From a virus: 49,524 bases of DNA. Every line of letters starts with the position of its first letter. Positions within the stretch are counted from its first letter, which is position 1. The notes under the pieces are model-generated. The model worked only from the letters and a program-made list of their open reading frames with translations, ran no database searches and was not told the origin of the DNA. The translations under genes were made by a program, and so were the position numbers. Positions 37,494-46,636 of the stretch are shown here, piece by piece. The DNA lies in the IMG/VR virus record IMGVR_UViG_3300006163_000006, positions 1-49,524 of that record; one strand, given 5' to 3'.

Positions 37494-38081
37494 CGTATCT
37501 CGCGCCTTAGTAAAGGTGGTTAAATAGTCGTGTTTAAAAGCGGTGTTTTGCTTTTGATTTCTTGTTTAAGAGTGTTGGTTATTTTTTGCTCGGGCCTTTT
37601 TTGCGTGGCCCGCAATGCGTAGCAACGGGTTTAAGTTAGCAAACAAAAGTTATGTTGACTATCTGTTTGTAATACCTCTTATTTTGCAGAATATTTCTCG
37701 GTTTCTCAACGTTGAGTTTTTTAATGACGAATACCTCTGCTACACAGTTACGTGCTACACACATTCCCCAACCTTTATACGTAGGACCTAAATATTACAT
37801 ATACTAGCTCAATATATTAACTATAAATGTGTAAATGTGTATAGACCATTGTTTTTATTAACAATTTTTTGCTACAGTTTGGTACACATTTTGTCTAATT
37901 TAAGTCGTTTCTTCGGTTTTACTCTTTGAACAAAGAGGATTCCATCCGCCCGTTACCCGCCATAAATGCGTAGCGCAACGGCATAATTATACCGTGGCGG
38001 AAATGCGTTGTTTTCGTGAATCGAATGACTGTAGAATCGCGCCTATGCGTAACTTCCCCGTTAAAGACAACAGGACTCTTC
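37494..38081. other. AT-rich gene-free switch region between early and late operons
   Basis: 588 bp with no supported gene; it separates leftward early genes from rightward packaging genes. It holds a 12-bp palindrome (CTCAACGTTGAG, 37705-37716), a CGGGCC/GGCCCG hairpin (37591-37612), and repeats of TACACA/TGTGTA: GCTACACA twice about 16 bp apart near 37739, ATGTGTA twice 8 bp apart near 37830, and TACACA near 37882. High AT content and repeats fit an origin of replication and/or bidirectional control region, but neither is proved. Confidence 0.55.
37681..37709 (-). promoter_or_regulatory. Candidate early promoter overlapped by a palindromic operator
   Basis: Minus strand: TTGAGA (37709-37704) and CAAAAT (37686-37681) spaced 17 nt. 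The -35 overlaps the perfect palindrome CTCAACGTTGAG at 37705-37716. Directed at the primase gene, it could be a repressible early promoter. The -10 is imperfect. Confidence 0.5.
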
Positions 38082-38573
38082 GTGACTTCACGTACCTCAC
38101 GATCTGCCCCGGCTTCCAAGAAAGCTGAGAAGGCTGCCCGCGCCACCAGTAAGTCCAAGGCTCCAGTCACCGCCCTAAAAACTCAACGCAAAGCTCCGGA
38201 AAAGAAACAGCCCGCCAGTAGGAAGAAAGCGCCTATTGCTTGGAACGAGCAACCTCCGCGTTATCATCATTCGTGGAGCGACCATTACTCCATGCAAGAG
38301 CGCATGGAACTCGCGGTCGCTGAAGACGGCATGACACCGCTGCAATTTTTCCAGTCTGTTATTAACGATCCTGACGCCAGCGTCTACGCCAAGATGGAAG
38401 CGGCGCGCAGTGCTGCGCCCTACGTCCACAAGAAACAGCCCACCGCCATCGAGCTACCGCCGCAGAAGCGTACGAACCCGATTATGCGTGTTCCGCTCGT
38501 TGCGAGTATGGCCGAATGGGAAAAGATTGCGCAAGAGAGCCAGTCCAAGCTGAAAGAACAGGTGCGTAAATGA
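38082..38573 (+). CDS. Terminase small subunit (likely)
   Basis: 163 residues from GTG 38082, chosen for CAGGA 6 nt upstream; the frame stays open to a GTG at 38016, which has no such site. The first ~60 residues are Lys/Ala/Ser-rich and disordered. Then a helical core: YSMQERMELAVAEDGMTPLQ, FFQSVINDPDASVYAKMEAA, RSAAPYVHKKQP, similar to small terminases that bind the packaging site. It lies directly before TerL (4-nt overlap). Assignment rests on position and helical pattern. Confidence 0.75.
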   Translation: MTSRTSRSAPASKKAEKAARATSKSKAPVTALKTQRKAPEKKQPASRKKAPIAWNEQPPRYHHSWSDHYSMQERMELAVAEDGMTPLQFFQSVINDPDASVYAKMEAARSAAPYVHKKQPTAIELPPQKRTNPIMRVPLVASMAEWEKIAQESQSKLKEQVRK

Positions 38574-40126
38574 ACGCTCGCGCGCCGTTACCGCCCGCCA
38601 CCGAGGACGACGAGTACCATGTGGTATGGGAACCTCTTCCCGGTTCGCAGTCTTTGGCGCTGTGCTGCGTCTGCCACCACATCTTAGTAGAAGGTACGCG
38701 CGGCCCCGGTAAGACTGCTGTGCAGCTCGCACGCTTTCGTGCTCGCGTTGGCATGGGCTACGGTCCGCAATGGCGCGGCGTTATCTTTGACCGTGAATAC
38801 AAGAACCTTGATGACTTGGTCAGTAAGAGCGTGCAGCTCTTTACGAAGTTTGACGATGGCGCTAAGTTTGTTTCGGGTTCCGGCTACAAATGGGTATGGC
38901 CTACGGGCGAGGAGTTATTGTTCCGCGCTATTAAGCGCGGCGCGGATTACTGGAACTACCACGGTCAAGAGTTTCCGTTCATTGGTTGGAATGAGCTGAC
39001 GAAGTACCCGACGAGCGAACTGTACGACGCCATGATGTCGTGTAACCGCAGCAGCTTTATTCCAGGCGCGCCGGGCAACGAGGAAGGATTGTGCGAGGAG
39101 GAAATGCCGCTTGAAACGTTCTCAACGACGAATCCGTTTGGCCCCGGCCATAACTGGGTCAAGCACCGCTTCATTGATAAAGCTCCGCCCGGCGTCGTTG
39201 TTAGAAACACGATTAACGTCTTCAATCCGCGCAAGCAGCGCAGGGAAGACGTGGTTAAGACGCAGGTCCGCATCTTCTGTTCGTACAAGGAGAATATATA
39301 TCTCGCTCCGGAGTATATCGCGGAACTTGAATCAATCAAAGACCCTAATAAGCGGAAAGCGTGGCTTTGGGGAGACTGGGATATTGTTTCTGGTGGTGCC
39401 CTTGACGATGTCTGGGGTCCGCATCTTAAATTGCCACGTTTCAAGATTCCGAGCAGCTGGCGCATCGATCGTTCATTCGATTGGGGCAGCTCGCGTCCAT
39501 TTTCGGTTGGCTGGTGGGCGGAAGCAAACGGCGAAGAAGCGACGCTGCCCGACGGTACGAAGTTTTGTCCACCCGCTAAGACCCTCATTCGCATCGACGA
39601 ATGGTACGGTACTGAGGAAATTGGAACGAACCTCGGTCTTAAGCTGACAGCTAAGAAGGTGGCCAAGGGAATTAAAGAGCGCGAGGCGCAGCTCCGCATC
39701 CTCGGATGGGTACATAAAGACGCTGAGTTTAACGCTGGTCCTGCGGACAACAGTATTTTTGATTTAACGCAGCAGAACGGTGAAGAGCTAGAATCCATTG
39801 CCAGTAAGATGGAAGATGAGGGTGTTTACTGGGAGCATTGCGACAAACGGCCTGGCAGCCGTATCAATGGTCTGCAAGTATTGCGTGACATGATGGAGGC
39901 CTCCCGCGATTGGGTCGCGAAGAAAGAGGTCAATGAAGGCTGCATCTTCTACATGGAAAATTGTTTGGCTACGGAAGCGACGCTGCCAGTGTTGCCACGG
40001 GATGAAACCAATCCCGATGATGTGGATACCGATGCTGAGGACCATGCGTACGACGAATGGCGTTATCGCGCATTGAAAGGCAGCAATCGTTCCGCCACTG
40101 ACCTCAACCTCAAATTCGTTCGGTGA
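38570..40126 (+). CDS. Terminase large subunit (packaging ATPase-nuclease)
   Basis: 518 residues. Walker A EGTRGPGKT (41-49); Walker B-like FPFIGWNEL (135-143); coupling motif FSTTNPFGPGHNW. The C-terminal RNase H-like nuclease has RSFDWGSSRPFSV, then AEFNAGPADN and DAEDHAYDEWRY acidic sites. It cuts concatemeric DNA and powers packaging into the prohead. Overlaps the small subunit ORF by 4 nt, as is usual. Confidence 0.93.
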   Translation: MNARAPLPPATEDDEYHVVWEPLPGSQSLALCCVCHHILVEGTRGPGKTAVQLARFRARVGMGYGPQWRGVIFDREYKNLDDLVSKSVQLFTKFDDGAKFVSGSGYKWVWPTGEELLFRAIKRGADYWNYHGQEFPFIGWNELTKYPTSELYDAMMSCNRSSFIPGAPGNEEGLCEEEMPLETFSTTNPFGPGHNWVKHRFIDKAPPGVVVRNTINVFNPRKQRREDVVKTQVRIFCSYKENIYLAPEYIAELESIKDPNKRKAWLWGDWDIVSGGALDDVWGPHLKLPRFKIPSSWRIDRSFDWGSSRPFSVGWWAEANGEEATLPDGTKFCPPAKTLIRIDEWYGTEEIGTNLGLKLTAKKVAKGIKEREAQLRILGWVHKDAEFNAGPADNSIFDLTQQNGEELESIASKMEDEGVYWEHCDKRPGSRINGLQVLRDMMEASRDWVAKKEVNEGCIFYMENCLATEATLPVLPRDETNPDDVDTDAEDHAYDEWRYRALKGSNRSATDLNLKFVR

Positions 40127-40133
40127 TAAAATT

Positions 40134-41669
40134 ATGGTAGCGAAAGTAACCTATGTCCGGCCCGAAGTCCAGGAGCTGATGCCGAAATGGCAGCTGGTGC
40201 GCGACTGCCTCTGTCAGGACGCCGTTAAGAGAGCCGGCACGACGTATCTGCCGATGCCGGACGCGGATGACAAGAGTGTTGCGAACCAAGAGCGCTATAA
40301 GAGTTATAAAGAACGCGCCGTTTTCTATAACGTCACTGCGCGTACGTTGAACGGCATGGTCGGTCAAGTGTTCTCTGTTGATCCAACGGTTACGTTACCG
40401 CCGCTCCTTGAGCTGATGGAAGAAGACGTGGATGGAGGCGGAGTAGCGTTGGATCAACAGTCCAAGCAAGCGACTGAGCATGTATTGTCGTATGGCCGCG
40501 CCGGACTGCTGGCGGACTACCCACGCACTGAGCGCGCTGCCAGTAAGGCGGAGATTGATGCCGGCAAGATTCGTCCTACGCTGGTATTGTACGAGCCCAC
40601 CTGTATTCCCAATTGGCGCGTCGTTACCATTGGCGGTCAAAAGTTGCTTTCTATGGTGGTTCTGCAAGAAGAGGACATTGTTGCCGACGACGGTTTTGAA
40701 ATTAAGTGTGAAGTGCAGTACCGCGTGCTGCGCTTGAACACCGACAACCCTCGGCTGCCGTTTTACTACGTGCAGATTTGGAAGAAGGCAATGGAGGATA
40801 ACAAGGAGGTTTGGATTGTAACAGACGAATTCATGCCGTTGGATTCTTCGGGTAAGGCGTTCCAAGTTATTCCGTTCACATTTATCGGTGTTATGAACAA
40901 TGATCCGCAGCCCGACGAGGCACCGCTATACGATATTGCGGACCTGAACGTGGCGCATTACCGCAATAGCGCGGACTACGAGGAGTCTTGCTTTATCCTT
41001 GGTCAGCCGACACTGTTTATTTCCGGGTTGACGCAGAACTGGGTCAAGGATGTATGGAAAGACCGGGAAATAAAGATGGGCAGCCGCGCCGCTATTACTG
41101 CGCCGGCCGGAGCGAGCGCGCAGCTATTGCAAGTGCAGCCGAATACAATGGTCAAGGAAGCGATGGACCAGAAGGAAAAGCAAATGGTCGCGCTCGGGGC
41201 TAAGCTGGTGGAGCAAAGCCAAGTAGTCAAGACATTGGGCGAAGCATCCATGGAGGAAGCCAGCGAGCTCAGTATTCTGCAAGCGGCAGCGAAGAATGTT
41301 TCCACTGCCTACGAGCAGGCGCTTTCGTGGGCGGCGCAATATATCGGCGCGCCGGAGGACGGTATTGAGTACGAGCTGAGTACGGACTTCGCTATTTCTC
41401 GTATGTCGCCACTGGAGCGCGCGCAATTAATGGCGGAATGGCAAGGTAACGCCATCAGCTTTAGCGAAATGCGCTTCCAGCTGCGCCAGTCCGGTATCGC
41501 TACATTGGATGATGAGAAGGCTAAGGAAGAAATTGCCAGCGAAGGTCCGAGCCTGAACCTTGACGGTGACACTGGCGCGGTGGACGCCAATGGGAACCCG
41601 ATACCGCCTAACCCGCCGCCCGCTGGCAATAAGGACAAAGTACCCGGACCGGCTGCTGGAGGTGTGTGA
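40134..41669 (+). CDS. Portal protein, DUF4055 family
   Basis: 511 residues. DUF4055 marks: YVRPEVQELMPKWQLVRDCL, TYLPM, YKSYKERAVFYNVTARTLNG, MVGQVFSVDP, SYGRAGLLADYP and YEPTCIPNWRV. The middle has the portal wing region and the C-terminus ends Pro/Gly-rich (PPNPPPAGNKDKVPGPAAGG). A portal dodecamer forms the DNA entry ring at one capsid vertex. 7 nt after TerL. The stop overlaps the next start (TGATG). Confidence 0.92.
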   Translation: MVAKVTYVRPEVQELMPKWQLVRDCLCQDAVKRAGTTYLPMPDADDKSVANQERYKSYKERAVFYNVTARTLNGMVGQVFSVDPTVTLPPLLELMEEDVDGGGVALDQQSKQATEHVLSYGRAGLLADYPRTERAASKAEIDAGKIRPTLVLYEPTCIPNWRVVTIGGQKLLSMVVLQEEDIVADDGFEIKCEVQYRVLRLNTDNPRLPFYYVQIWKKAMEDNKEVWIVTDEFMPLDSSGKAFQVIPFTFIGVMNNDPQPDEAPLYDIADLNVAHYRNSADYEESCFILGQPTLFISGLTQNWVKDVWKDREIKMGSRAAITAPAGASAQLLQVQPNTMVKEAMDQKEKQMVALGAKLVEQSQVVKTLGEASMEEASELSILQAAAKNVSTAYEQALSWAAQYIGAPEDGIEYELSTDFAISRMSPLERAQLMAEWQGNAISFSEMRFQLRQSGIATLDDEKAKEEIASEGPSLNLDGDTGAVDANGNPIPPNPPPAGNKDKVPGPAAGGV

Positions 41670-41902
41670 TGACTGTCGTGTCGATGTCGCAGTTCTTTCA
41701 AAACTGCAAGTTTCGTTCTCCGGAGCAGGCTTTTGAAGATGCGCTGGCGGAGTGCAAGGAACGCGGTATCAAGAAAGTGCTAGTGTTAATGCTGCACGAC
41801 GAAGCTTCTACAAAGGATGGCTCTGACTATACGTTTCACGCAGCCGGCGTTTCTCGGAAGGATAGTGTTTACTTGGCGCACCGATATTTACAGGACACAT
41901 AA
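41669..41902 (+). CDS. Small hypothetical protein between portal and MuF gene
   Basis: 77 residues from ATG 41669 (GGAGGTGTG upstream). MTVVSMSQFFQNCKFRSPEQ, AFEDALAECKERGIKKVLVL, LHDEASTKDGSDYTFHAAGV. Alpha/beta; no family recognised. Couples to the next gene with TAATG. Confidence 0.6.
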   Translation: MTVVSMSQFFQNCKFRSPEQAFEDALAECKERGIKKVLVLMLHDEASTKDGSDYTFHAAGVSRKDSVYLAHRYLQDT

Positions 41903-42975
41903 TGGCGACCAACAAAAGCCTGAAAGACTTCGCCATTCGGCATCAGGTGTTTTTAGAACGACTGAAGACGAGCGAAGTCAATAACTTTTCCAAGGTGCTA
42001 CTGAAAGTTGACAAGGCAATGCGGGATATTATGAGCCAACTGACGCAGCAGAAGATGAGCGATGTTTCGCGCACGCGGTTAAACGCGCTGCTCGGCGAGA
42101 TGCGCGCTGCCCAATTGGAAATAATGAATAAGCAGCTGGAGACGTTCATCGGCCGACTGCCCGCCATCGGAGAGTACGAGGCGGAGTTTGAAGTTAAGTC
42201 GTTGACGAACGGTACGAAGGTGAAAGCCAGCGCGTTAACCACGCCGGACAGCGATGCTGTGTTTGCGTTCGCGCAGAAACAACCATTGGCGTCCACTGGT
42301 GAACTGCTAAACGACTTCCTTTCCAACTGGAGCACGACGCAGGTGGCGGCGCTGAACAACACCATACGCCAAGCCTATGCACGCGGGTGGACTGTGCAGC
42401 AAACTGTGCAAGCGCTGCGCGGTACGAAAGCGCAGAACTTCAAGGATGGTTTGATCGGTGGCAAGATGCAGCGCGACCTCACCGCTGCGGTCCGTACATC
42501 CTTGCAGCATGTTTCCAGCATGGCGCGGTTGGAAACGTGGAATGAGAATAGCGATGTGGTGGATAAGTATCGCTGGGTCTCCACGTTGGACAGCTTAACC
42601 ACGCCGCAATGTCGCAGCTTAGACGGGCAAGAGTTTGAACTGGGCGATGGCCCCATGCCGCCCATTCATATCAACTGCCGCAGCACGACGGTCGCAGTAG
42701 TGGACGATCAGTACGCCTATCTGGATGAGGGCGCGACTCGTTCTTCGGCGTCTGGCTATGTGGATGCTGACGAAACATACTACGAATGGCTGAATACGCA
42801 GCCGGCCGCGTTCCAGGACGAGGCGCTTGGTCCGACCCGTGGGCAGCTGTTCCGGGAAGGCGGACTTACTGTCGAAGAGTTTGGTCGCTTGAATATAAAC
42901 CGTAATTTTGAACCGATGACGCTGGATGAAATGCGGAAGAAAGAACCCGCCGCATTTGAGAAGGCTGGCATCTAA
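41902..42975 (+). CDS. MuF-type head morphogenesis protein
   Basis: 357 residues. The Mu F/SPP1 gp7 domain at about 220-270 has RWVSTLDSLTTPQCRSLDGQ, then MPPIHINCRSTTVAVVD. The N-terminus is helical (VLLKVDKAMRDIMSQLTQQK). These proteins are minor capsid components linked to the portal and ejected with DNA in some phages. Starts at the stop of the previous gene (TAATG). An 80-nt gap with a CAGGGGAC-type site follows before the scaffold gene. Confidence 0.9.
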   Translation: MATNKSLKDFAIRHQVFLERLKTSEVNNFSKVLLKVDKAMRDIMSQLTQQKMSDVSRTRLNALLGEMRAAQLEIMNKQLETFIGRLPAIGEYEAEFEVKSLTNGTKVKASALTTPDSDAVFAFAQKQPLASTGELLNDFLSNWSTTQVAALNNTIRQAYARGWTVQQTVQALRGTKAQNFKDGLIGGKMQRDLTAAVRTSLQHVSSMARLETWNENSDVVDKYRWVSTLDSLTTPQCRSLDGQEFELGDGPMPPIHINCRSTTVAVVDDQYAYLDEGATRSSASGYVDADETYYEWLNTQPAAFQDEALGPTRGQLFREGGLTVEEFGRLNINRNFEPMTLDEMRKKEPAAFEKAGI

Positions 42976-43055
42976 AGAAAACTGTTTGCCGCAGAGCGGT
43001 AAGCGTTTCCAACCGTCGGCGGGGCCGGCATAACTCTGTCCAGGGGACAAAACAA

Positions 43056-43775
43056 ATGGCACTGAAATTCGTACTCGACAATCTAGACGGCCTCGATGAT
43101 GCAACGAAAGCGTTGTACAAAGAGAAAGAAGGCAAATTCTATCTGGACGTGGCCGGGCTGCCTCAGAATGAAGATGTCTCCGGTCTTAAAAAGAAAGTGG
43201 ATGAGCTTCTGGCTGAAAAGAAAGAAGCTACGAAACGGCAGCAAGAAGCCGAGGAAGCACAACGCCTCGCCGAGGAAGAAGCTGCTAAGAAATCCGGTGA
43301 TGTGGCTGCTCTGGAAAAGTCGTGGCAGGCGAAGTTGGATAAAGCCGTTGCGGCGAAAGACACAGAAATCCAAACGTTGAAGACGTCGTTGGATACACTG
43401 TTGATCGATAACGTCGCTGGCAAACTGGCTTCGGAACTTGCAATTGACGGAAGCTCTGAGCTGCTCGTACCGCATATTCGTAATCGGCTGGCGGTGGAAG
43501 TACGTGAAGGCCAGCATGTTACGATCGTGCGCGGTGCGGATGGCAAGCCCTCTGCGTCTTCCATTGATGATCTTAAAGGCGAAATCGCTGCTGTTCCGGC
43601 CTTCGCCCCGGTTATCAAAGGTAGTTCTGGCTCTGGCGGCGGGGCCGCTGGTGGCAACAAAGGCGGCAGCGGAGCAGGTGGTGCTAAAACAATCAAACGC
43701 GCAGACTTTGCGCTGCTGGACCCGGTCGCTCAACGCGATGCAGTGGTCACGCAGAAACTCAAGGTCGTTGACTAA
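43056..43775 (+). CDS. Scaffold-like protein (GP20-like)
   Basis: 239 residues. The coiled-coil core (VSGLKKKVDELLAEKKEATK, RQQEAEEAQRLAEEEAAKKS, DTEIQTLKTSLDTLLIDN) is flanked by an N-terminal FVLDNLDGLDDATKALY segment and a Gly/Ser-rich linker (SSGSGGGAAGGNKGGSGAGG) before a C-terminal helix. Typical of scaffolds: coiled-coil, charged, placed just before the major capsid gene. GGGGAC precedes the ATG. Confidence 0.85.
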   Translation: MALKFVLDNLDGLDDATKALYKEKEGKFYLDVAGLPQNEDVSGLKKKVDELLAEKKEATKRQQEAEEAQRLAEEEAAKKSGDVAALEKSWQAKLDKAVAAKDTEIQTLKTSLDTLLIDNVAGKLASELAIDGSSELLVPHIRNRLAVEVREGQHVTIVRGADGKPSASSIDDLKGEIAAVPAFAPVIKGSSGSGGGAAGGNKGGSGAGGAKTIKRADFALLDPVAQRDAVVTQKLKVVD

Positions 43776-43812
43776 TTCGGCCCCGGCCGATTAATTTCGA
43801 GGAAATACGCAA

Positions 43813-44958
43813 ATGGCCAATACGTTGACCAGCTTGATCCCGCAGCTTTACGAGGCACTGGATGTCGTGTCTCGTGAGTTGGTGGGCTTTATCCCCGCCG
43901 TGACGCGCAACTCCAGCGCCGAACGTGCGGCCGTCGGCGAAACGATCACCATCCCGATCGCACCGCCGGCAACCACCGGTGACATCACTCCGGGCACCAA
44001 TGCGGTGGACGACGGTGATCAAAACATCGGCAACACCACCATGACCATCAGCAAATCCAAGTATTCGCCGGTCCGTTGGTCGGGCGAAGAACAGAAAGGC
44101 GTTGGCAATTCCGGGATGCTCGGCAACATCGTAACCGATCAGTTCACGCAGTCCATGCGCGCGCTGGTCAACCTCGTTGAAGCCGATCTGGCCAGCTTGG
44201 CCAGCAAAGCGTCGCGCGCGTATGGCACCGCTGGCACCACGCCGTTCGGGACGGCTGGTGATCTGAGCGATGCTGCGTTCACGCGCAAAATCCTGGAAGA
44301 CAATGGCGCGCCGCAAACCGATCTTCAGATGGTGCTGGGCACCTCTGCGATCGCAAACATCCGCGCCAAACAGTCCGTTCTGTTCAAAGTGAACGAAGCG
44401 GGCACCGACGCACTGCTGCGTCAAGGCATCATCGGCTTGTTGGAAGGCTTCAATCTCCACACTTCCGCACAAGTCGTGACGCCGGCAATCGGCACTGGCT
44501 CCGGCTATCTGGTGAACAACGGCGCGGGCTATGCCGTTGGCGCCACCGCCATCACGCTGGACACGGGTACGGGTACGGTATTGGCGGGCGACGTTGTGAC
44601 CTTCGCGGGCGACACGAATAAATACGTCGTGGCAACTGCGTTGACCGCAACTGTCGTAACGCTGGCTGCGCCCGGCCTGCGTCAAACGCTTGCTGACAAT
44701 GTGGCCATGACCGTGGTCGCAGCGTCTGCGAAAAACATGGCGTTCAGCAAGTCCGCAATCCAGCTGATCACCCGCGCGCCGGCCATGCCGGAAGGCGGCG
44801 ACCAAGCTGACGATGTGATCGAAATCACCGATCCGAATTCCGGGTTGGCGTTCCAGGTCGCGGTGTATCGTCAGTACCGTCGTGTGAAGTACGAGGTCGG
44901 CTTGGCGTGGGGTTTCGAGCTGATCAAACCGGCGCACGTTGCCGATCTGCTAGGCTAA
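43813..44958 (+). CDS. Major capsid protein, P22 coat-like
   Basis: 381 residues. P22 gene-5 coat family features: PQLYEALDVVSRELVGFIPA, VTRNSSAERAAVGETITIPI, PVRWSGEEQKGV, and NPNSGLAFQVAVYRQYRRVK-like end (DPNSGLAFQVAVYRQYRRVK). Residues ~230-310 form a Thr/Gly/Ala-rich inserted beta domain, more GC-rich than its neighbours. Forms the icosahedral shell. GAGGAAATACGCAA precedes the ATG; followed by a strong hairpin. Confidence 0.93.
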   Translation: MANTLTSLIPQLYEALDVVSRELVGFIPAVTRNSSAERAAVGETITIPIAPPATTGDITPGTNAVDDGDQNIGNTTMTISKSKYSPVRWSGEEQKGVGNSGMLGNIVTDQFTQSMRALVNLVEADLASLASKASRAYGTAGTTPFGTAGDLSDAAFTRKILEDNGAPQTDLQMVLGTSAIANIRAKQSVLFKVNEAGTDALLRQGIIGLLEGFNLHTSAQVVTPAIGTGSGYLVNNGAGYAVGATAITLDTGTGTVLAGDVVTFAGDTNKYVVATALTATVVTLAAPGLRQTLADNVAMTVVAASAKNMAFSKSAIQLITRAPAMPEGGDQADDVIEITDPNSGLAFQVAVYRQYRRVKYEVGLAWGFELIKPAHVADLLG

Positions 44959-44987
44959 TCGGCTAACGCTGGTTAGAGTTAAAAGCG

Positions 44988-45013
44988 AGGCGCCGGTAAC
45001 ACGGCGCCTTTAT
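44988..45013 (+). terminator. GGCGCC-type hairpin after the capsid gene
   Basis: AGGCGCCG (44988-44995) and CGGCGCCT (45002-45009) form a perfect 8-bp stem with a 6-nt loop, followed by TTTATT. It is a partial terminator or 3' stabiliser of the capsid mRNA; downstream genes are on the same strand and must also be expressed. Confidence 0.7.
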
Positions 45014-45034
45014 TCCAACTGAAGGAGTCTACAA

Positions 45035-45295
45035 ATGAGCGAGCGTGTTCCTACCATCAAAGTAAAAACGGACGATGATCATAAGATCATCAACGCAGCT
45101 GACCACAAAGAAGGCGACGTGCTGGCGGAGAAGCCTTCCGAAGAAGCCACCGCCATTCTGCGGAAACTGCCGCATGCCGAAAGCATCCAGCTGGATATCA
45201 AGTCGGCCGAAGAAGGTGAAGAGGTCGAAGAAGAGCTAGACCCGGTGACGGGCGAAAAGGTCAAGAAAAGCAAAAAACATAAAGGTCAGCAGTAA
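45035..45295 (+). CDS. Small acidic hypothetical head-region protein
   Basis: 86 residues. VPTIKVKTDDDHKIINAADH, then SIQLDIKSAEEGEEVEEELD and a Lys-rich tail KKSKKHKGQQ. Both ends are charged and probably disordered. Sits between the capsid and connector genes; a decoration or maturation role is possible. GAAGGAG precedes the ATG. Confidence 0.6.
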   Translation: MSERVPTIKVKTDDDHKIINAADHKEGDVLAEKPSEEATAILRKLPHAESIQLDIKSAEEGEEVEEELDPVTGEKVKKSKKHKGQQ

Positions 45296-45345
45296 TTTAG
45301 CGGCGCCTGGAGTGGCGGGCGCTTAAATAATTTGGAGGCAAAGGT

Positions 45346-45849
45346 ATGGCGTTAATCGTTGAAGATGGCTCCGGCAAGGCGGATGCCAATAGCTACATCT
45401 CCGTCGCTGACGCGCGTACCTTTGCTTCGTCGCGCGGCATTACTATGGACGCCAGCGACACTATCGTTGAACAGCAATTGCTGGATGCGATGGACTGGCT
45501 GGCGCAGTTCTATGATCGTTGGCAAGGTCTGCAAGTGACGCGTCTGCAAGCGTTGCCGTGGCCGCGTTCTTACGTCTGGCTAAACGGCTATATGCAGAAT
45601 GCGAATTTTATGCCGCCGCAGCTGTTGCACGCGCAGGTGTTTCTTGCCGTTGAGAGTGAGACAACTGAGTTACTGCCGAACGGCGCTGGCCGCGAAGTTA
45701 TACGCAAGAAAACGGACGTACTGGAAACGGAATGGGCGCCGACCGGCACCAGCGTAGTGACGCCAGTGTTCTCCAGAGTGGATACGTTGCTGGCACCGCT
45801 GCTAGACGGCGGTGGCGGAATGTCTAGTCTTCGTGTAGGGCGCGGATAA
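45346..45849 (+). CDS. Head-tail connector, DnaT-like adaptor
   Basis: 167 residues. MALIVEDGSGKADANSYISV, ARTFASSRGI, QLLDAMDWLA and LPWPRSYVWLNGY are the pattern of the DnaT-like/connector adaptor family of tailed phages (family name historic, function head completion). Stop overlaps next start (TAATG). Start has GGAGGCAAAGGT. Confidence 0.82.
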   Translation: MALIVEDGSGKADANSYISVADARTFASSRGITMDASDTIVEQQLLDAMDWLAQFYDRWQGLQVTRLQALPWPRSYVWLNGYMQNANFMPPQLLHAQVFLAVESETTELLPNGAGREVIRKKTDVLETEWAPTGTSVVTPVFSRVDTLLAPLLDGGGGMSSLRVGRG

Positions 45850-46235
45850 TGGCGACTAAATACCAAGAGGAAATCGACAGCGCATATGAGGACTTGCTCG
45901 CAGCGGGCGGTCTTATCACTATTACGCGCACGCCAAAAACCATCAACCTTGTGACTGGCGCGAAGACGGACGGCACGCCTGTATCTTGGGACATGGCCGC
46001 TGCGGTATTTCCGGCAACGCAGAACAAGATAAAACAGTTCGATAACGGCGCTACTGAAGAATTCGTAGCTGACAAGCATCGTTACGTGCTGGGCGCTGGA
46101 AAGAATTCGGAATTCGACCCTGAAGCCGGCGACGTGATGGTGTTTGAGAACGCTTCATGGTTTGTTGTCGGCTGCACGCCGCTGAAACCGGATGGCGTGG
46201 CCATCATCTACAAGATTGGAGTGCGGCAGCTATGA
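45849..46235 (+). CDS. Head-tail joining protein
   Basis: 128 residues. ATKYQEEIDSAYEDLLAAGG, ITITRTPKTINLVTG, then a beta-rich C-terminal half (HRYVLGAGKNSEFDPEAGDV, VVGCTPLKPDGVAIIYKI). Typical of the stopper-like protein after a connector. ATGA/TAATG overlaps both sides. Confidence 0.78.
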   Translation: MATKYQEEIDSAYEDLLAAGGLITITRTPKTINLVTGAKTDGTPVSWDMAAAVFPATQNKIKQFDNGATEEFVADKHRYVLGAGKNSEFDPEAGDVMVFENASWFVVGCTPLKPDGVAIIYKIGVRQL

Positions 46236-46636
46236 CGGACGGTGGATTCGCTCTGCAAGTCGGCAAGTTCGAAAAGACTTCGGTTGCGCGCTGCAAAGAT
46301 ATGCGTCGCATCATTATTCTTAAGCTGTTCAGCGCGGTAATTCTGGACACTCCGGTATTGACTGGCCGTCTGCGCGCCAATTGGCAGCTCGGTAAGAAGG
46401 CAAAGCCGGACGGGCTGGTGCGCGGACTTGATCCCAGCGGCGCTAAGACGTTGGCTAAAATGCAGGTCGGTGTAGACGGCGAGGACGGCGATCAGTATCT
46501 TGTCAACAATCTGCCCTACGCCGCGCGCATTGAATACGACGGCTGGTCGCACACTAAAGCGCCGATGGGCATGGTGCGGCGCAACGTGGCGCGGATAGCA
46601 GCGCTGGTGCAACAGGCATCCGGGGAAGCCAAATGA
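46232..46636 (+). CDS. HK97 gp10-like tail/connector protein
   Basis: 134 residues from ATG 46232 (ATGA); the longer ORF start at 46157 lies in the previous gene and is rejected. RRIIILKLFSAVILDTPVLT, GRLRANW and NNLPYAARIEYDGWSHTKAP, GMVRRNVARIAALVQQA match the HK97 gp10 type (tail completion). ATGA overlap with the tail terminator gene. Confidence 0.85.
   Translation: MTDGGFALQVGKFEKTSVARCKDMRRIIILKLFSAVILDTPVLTGRLRANWQLGKKAKPDGLVRGLDPSGAKTLAKMQVGVDGEDGDQYLVNNLPYAARIEYDGWSHTKAPMGMVRRNVARIAALVQQASGEAK

Noticed and set aside
37919-38170. 83-residue minus-strand ORF in the switch region
   Set aside because: No ribosome-binding site; it lies opposite the small terminase 5' region.
41124-41426. 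Minus-strand ORFs opposite the portal gene
   Set aside because: Shadow frames of the portal gene; no domain or start signals.
43759-44937. 392-residue minus-strand ORF antisense to the capsid gene
   Set aside because: A long antisense frame caused by GC-rich codon bias; it lacks a ribosome-binding site and known motifs.
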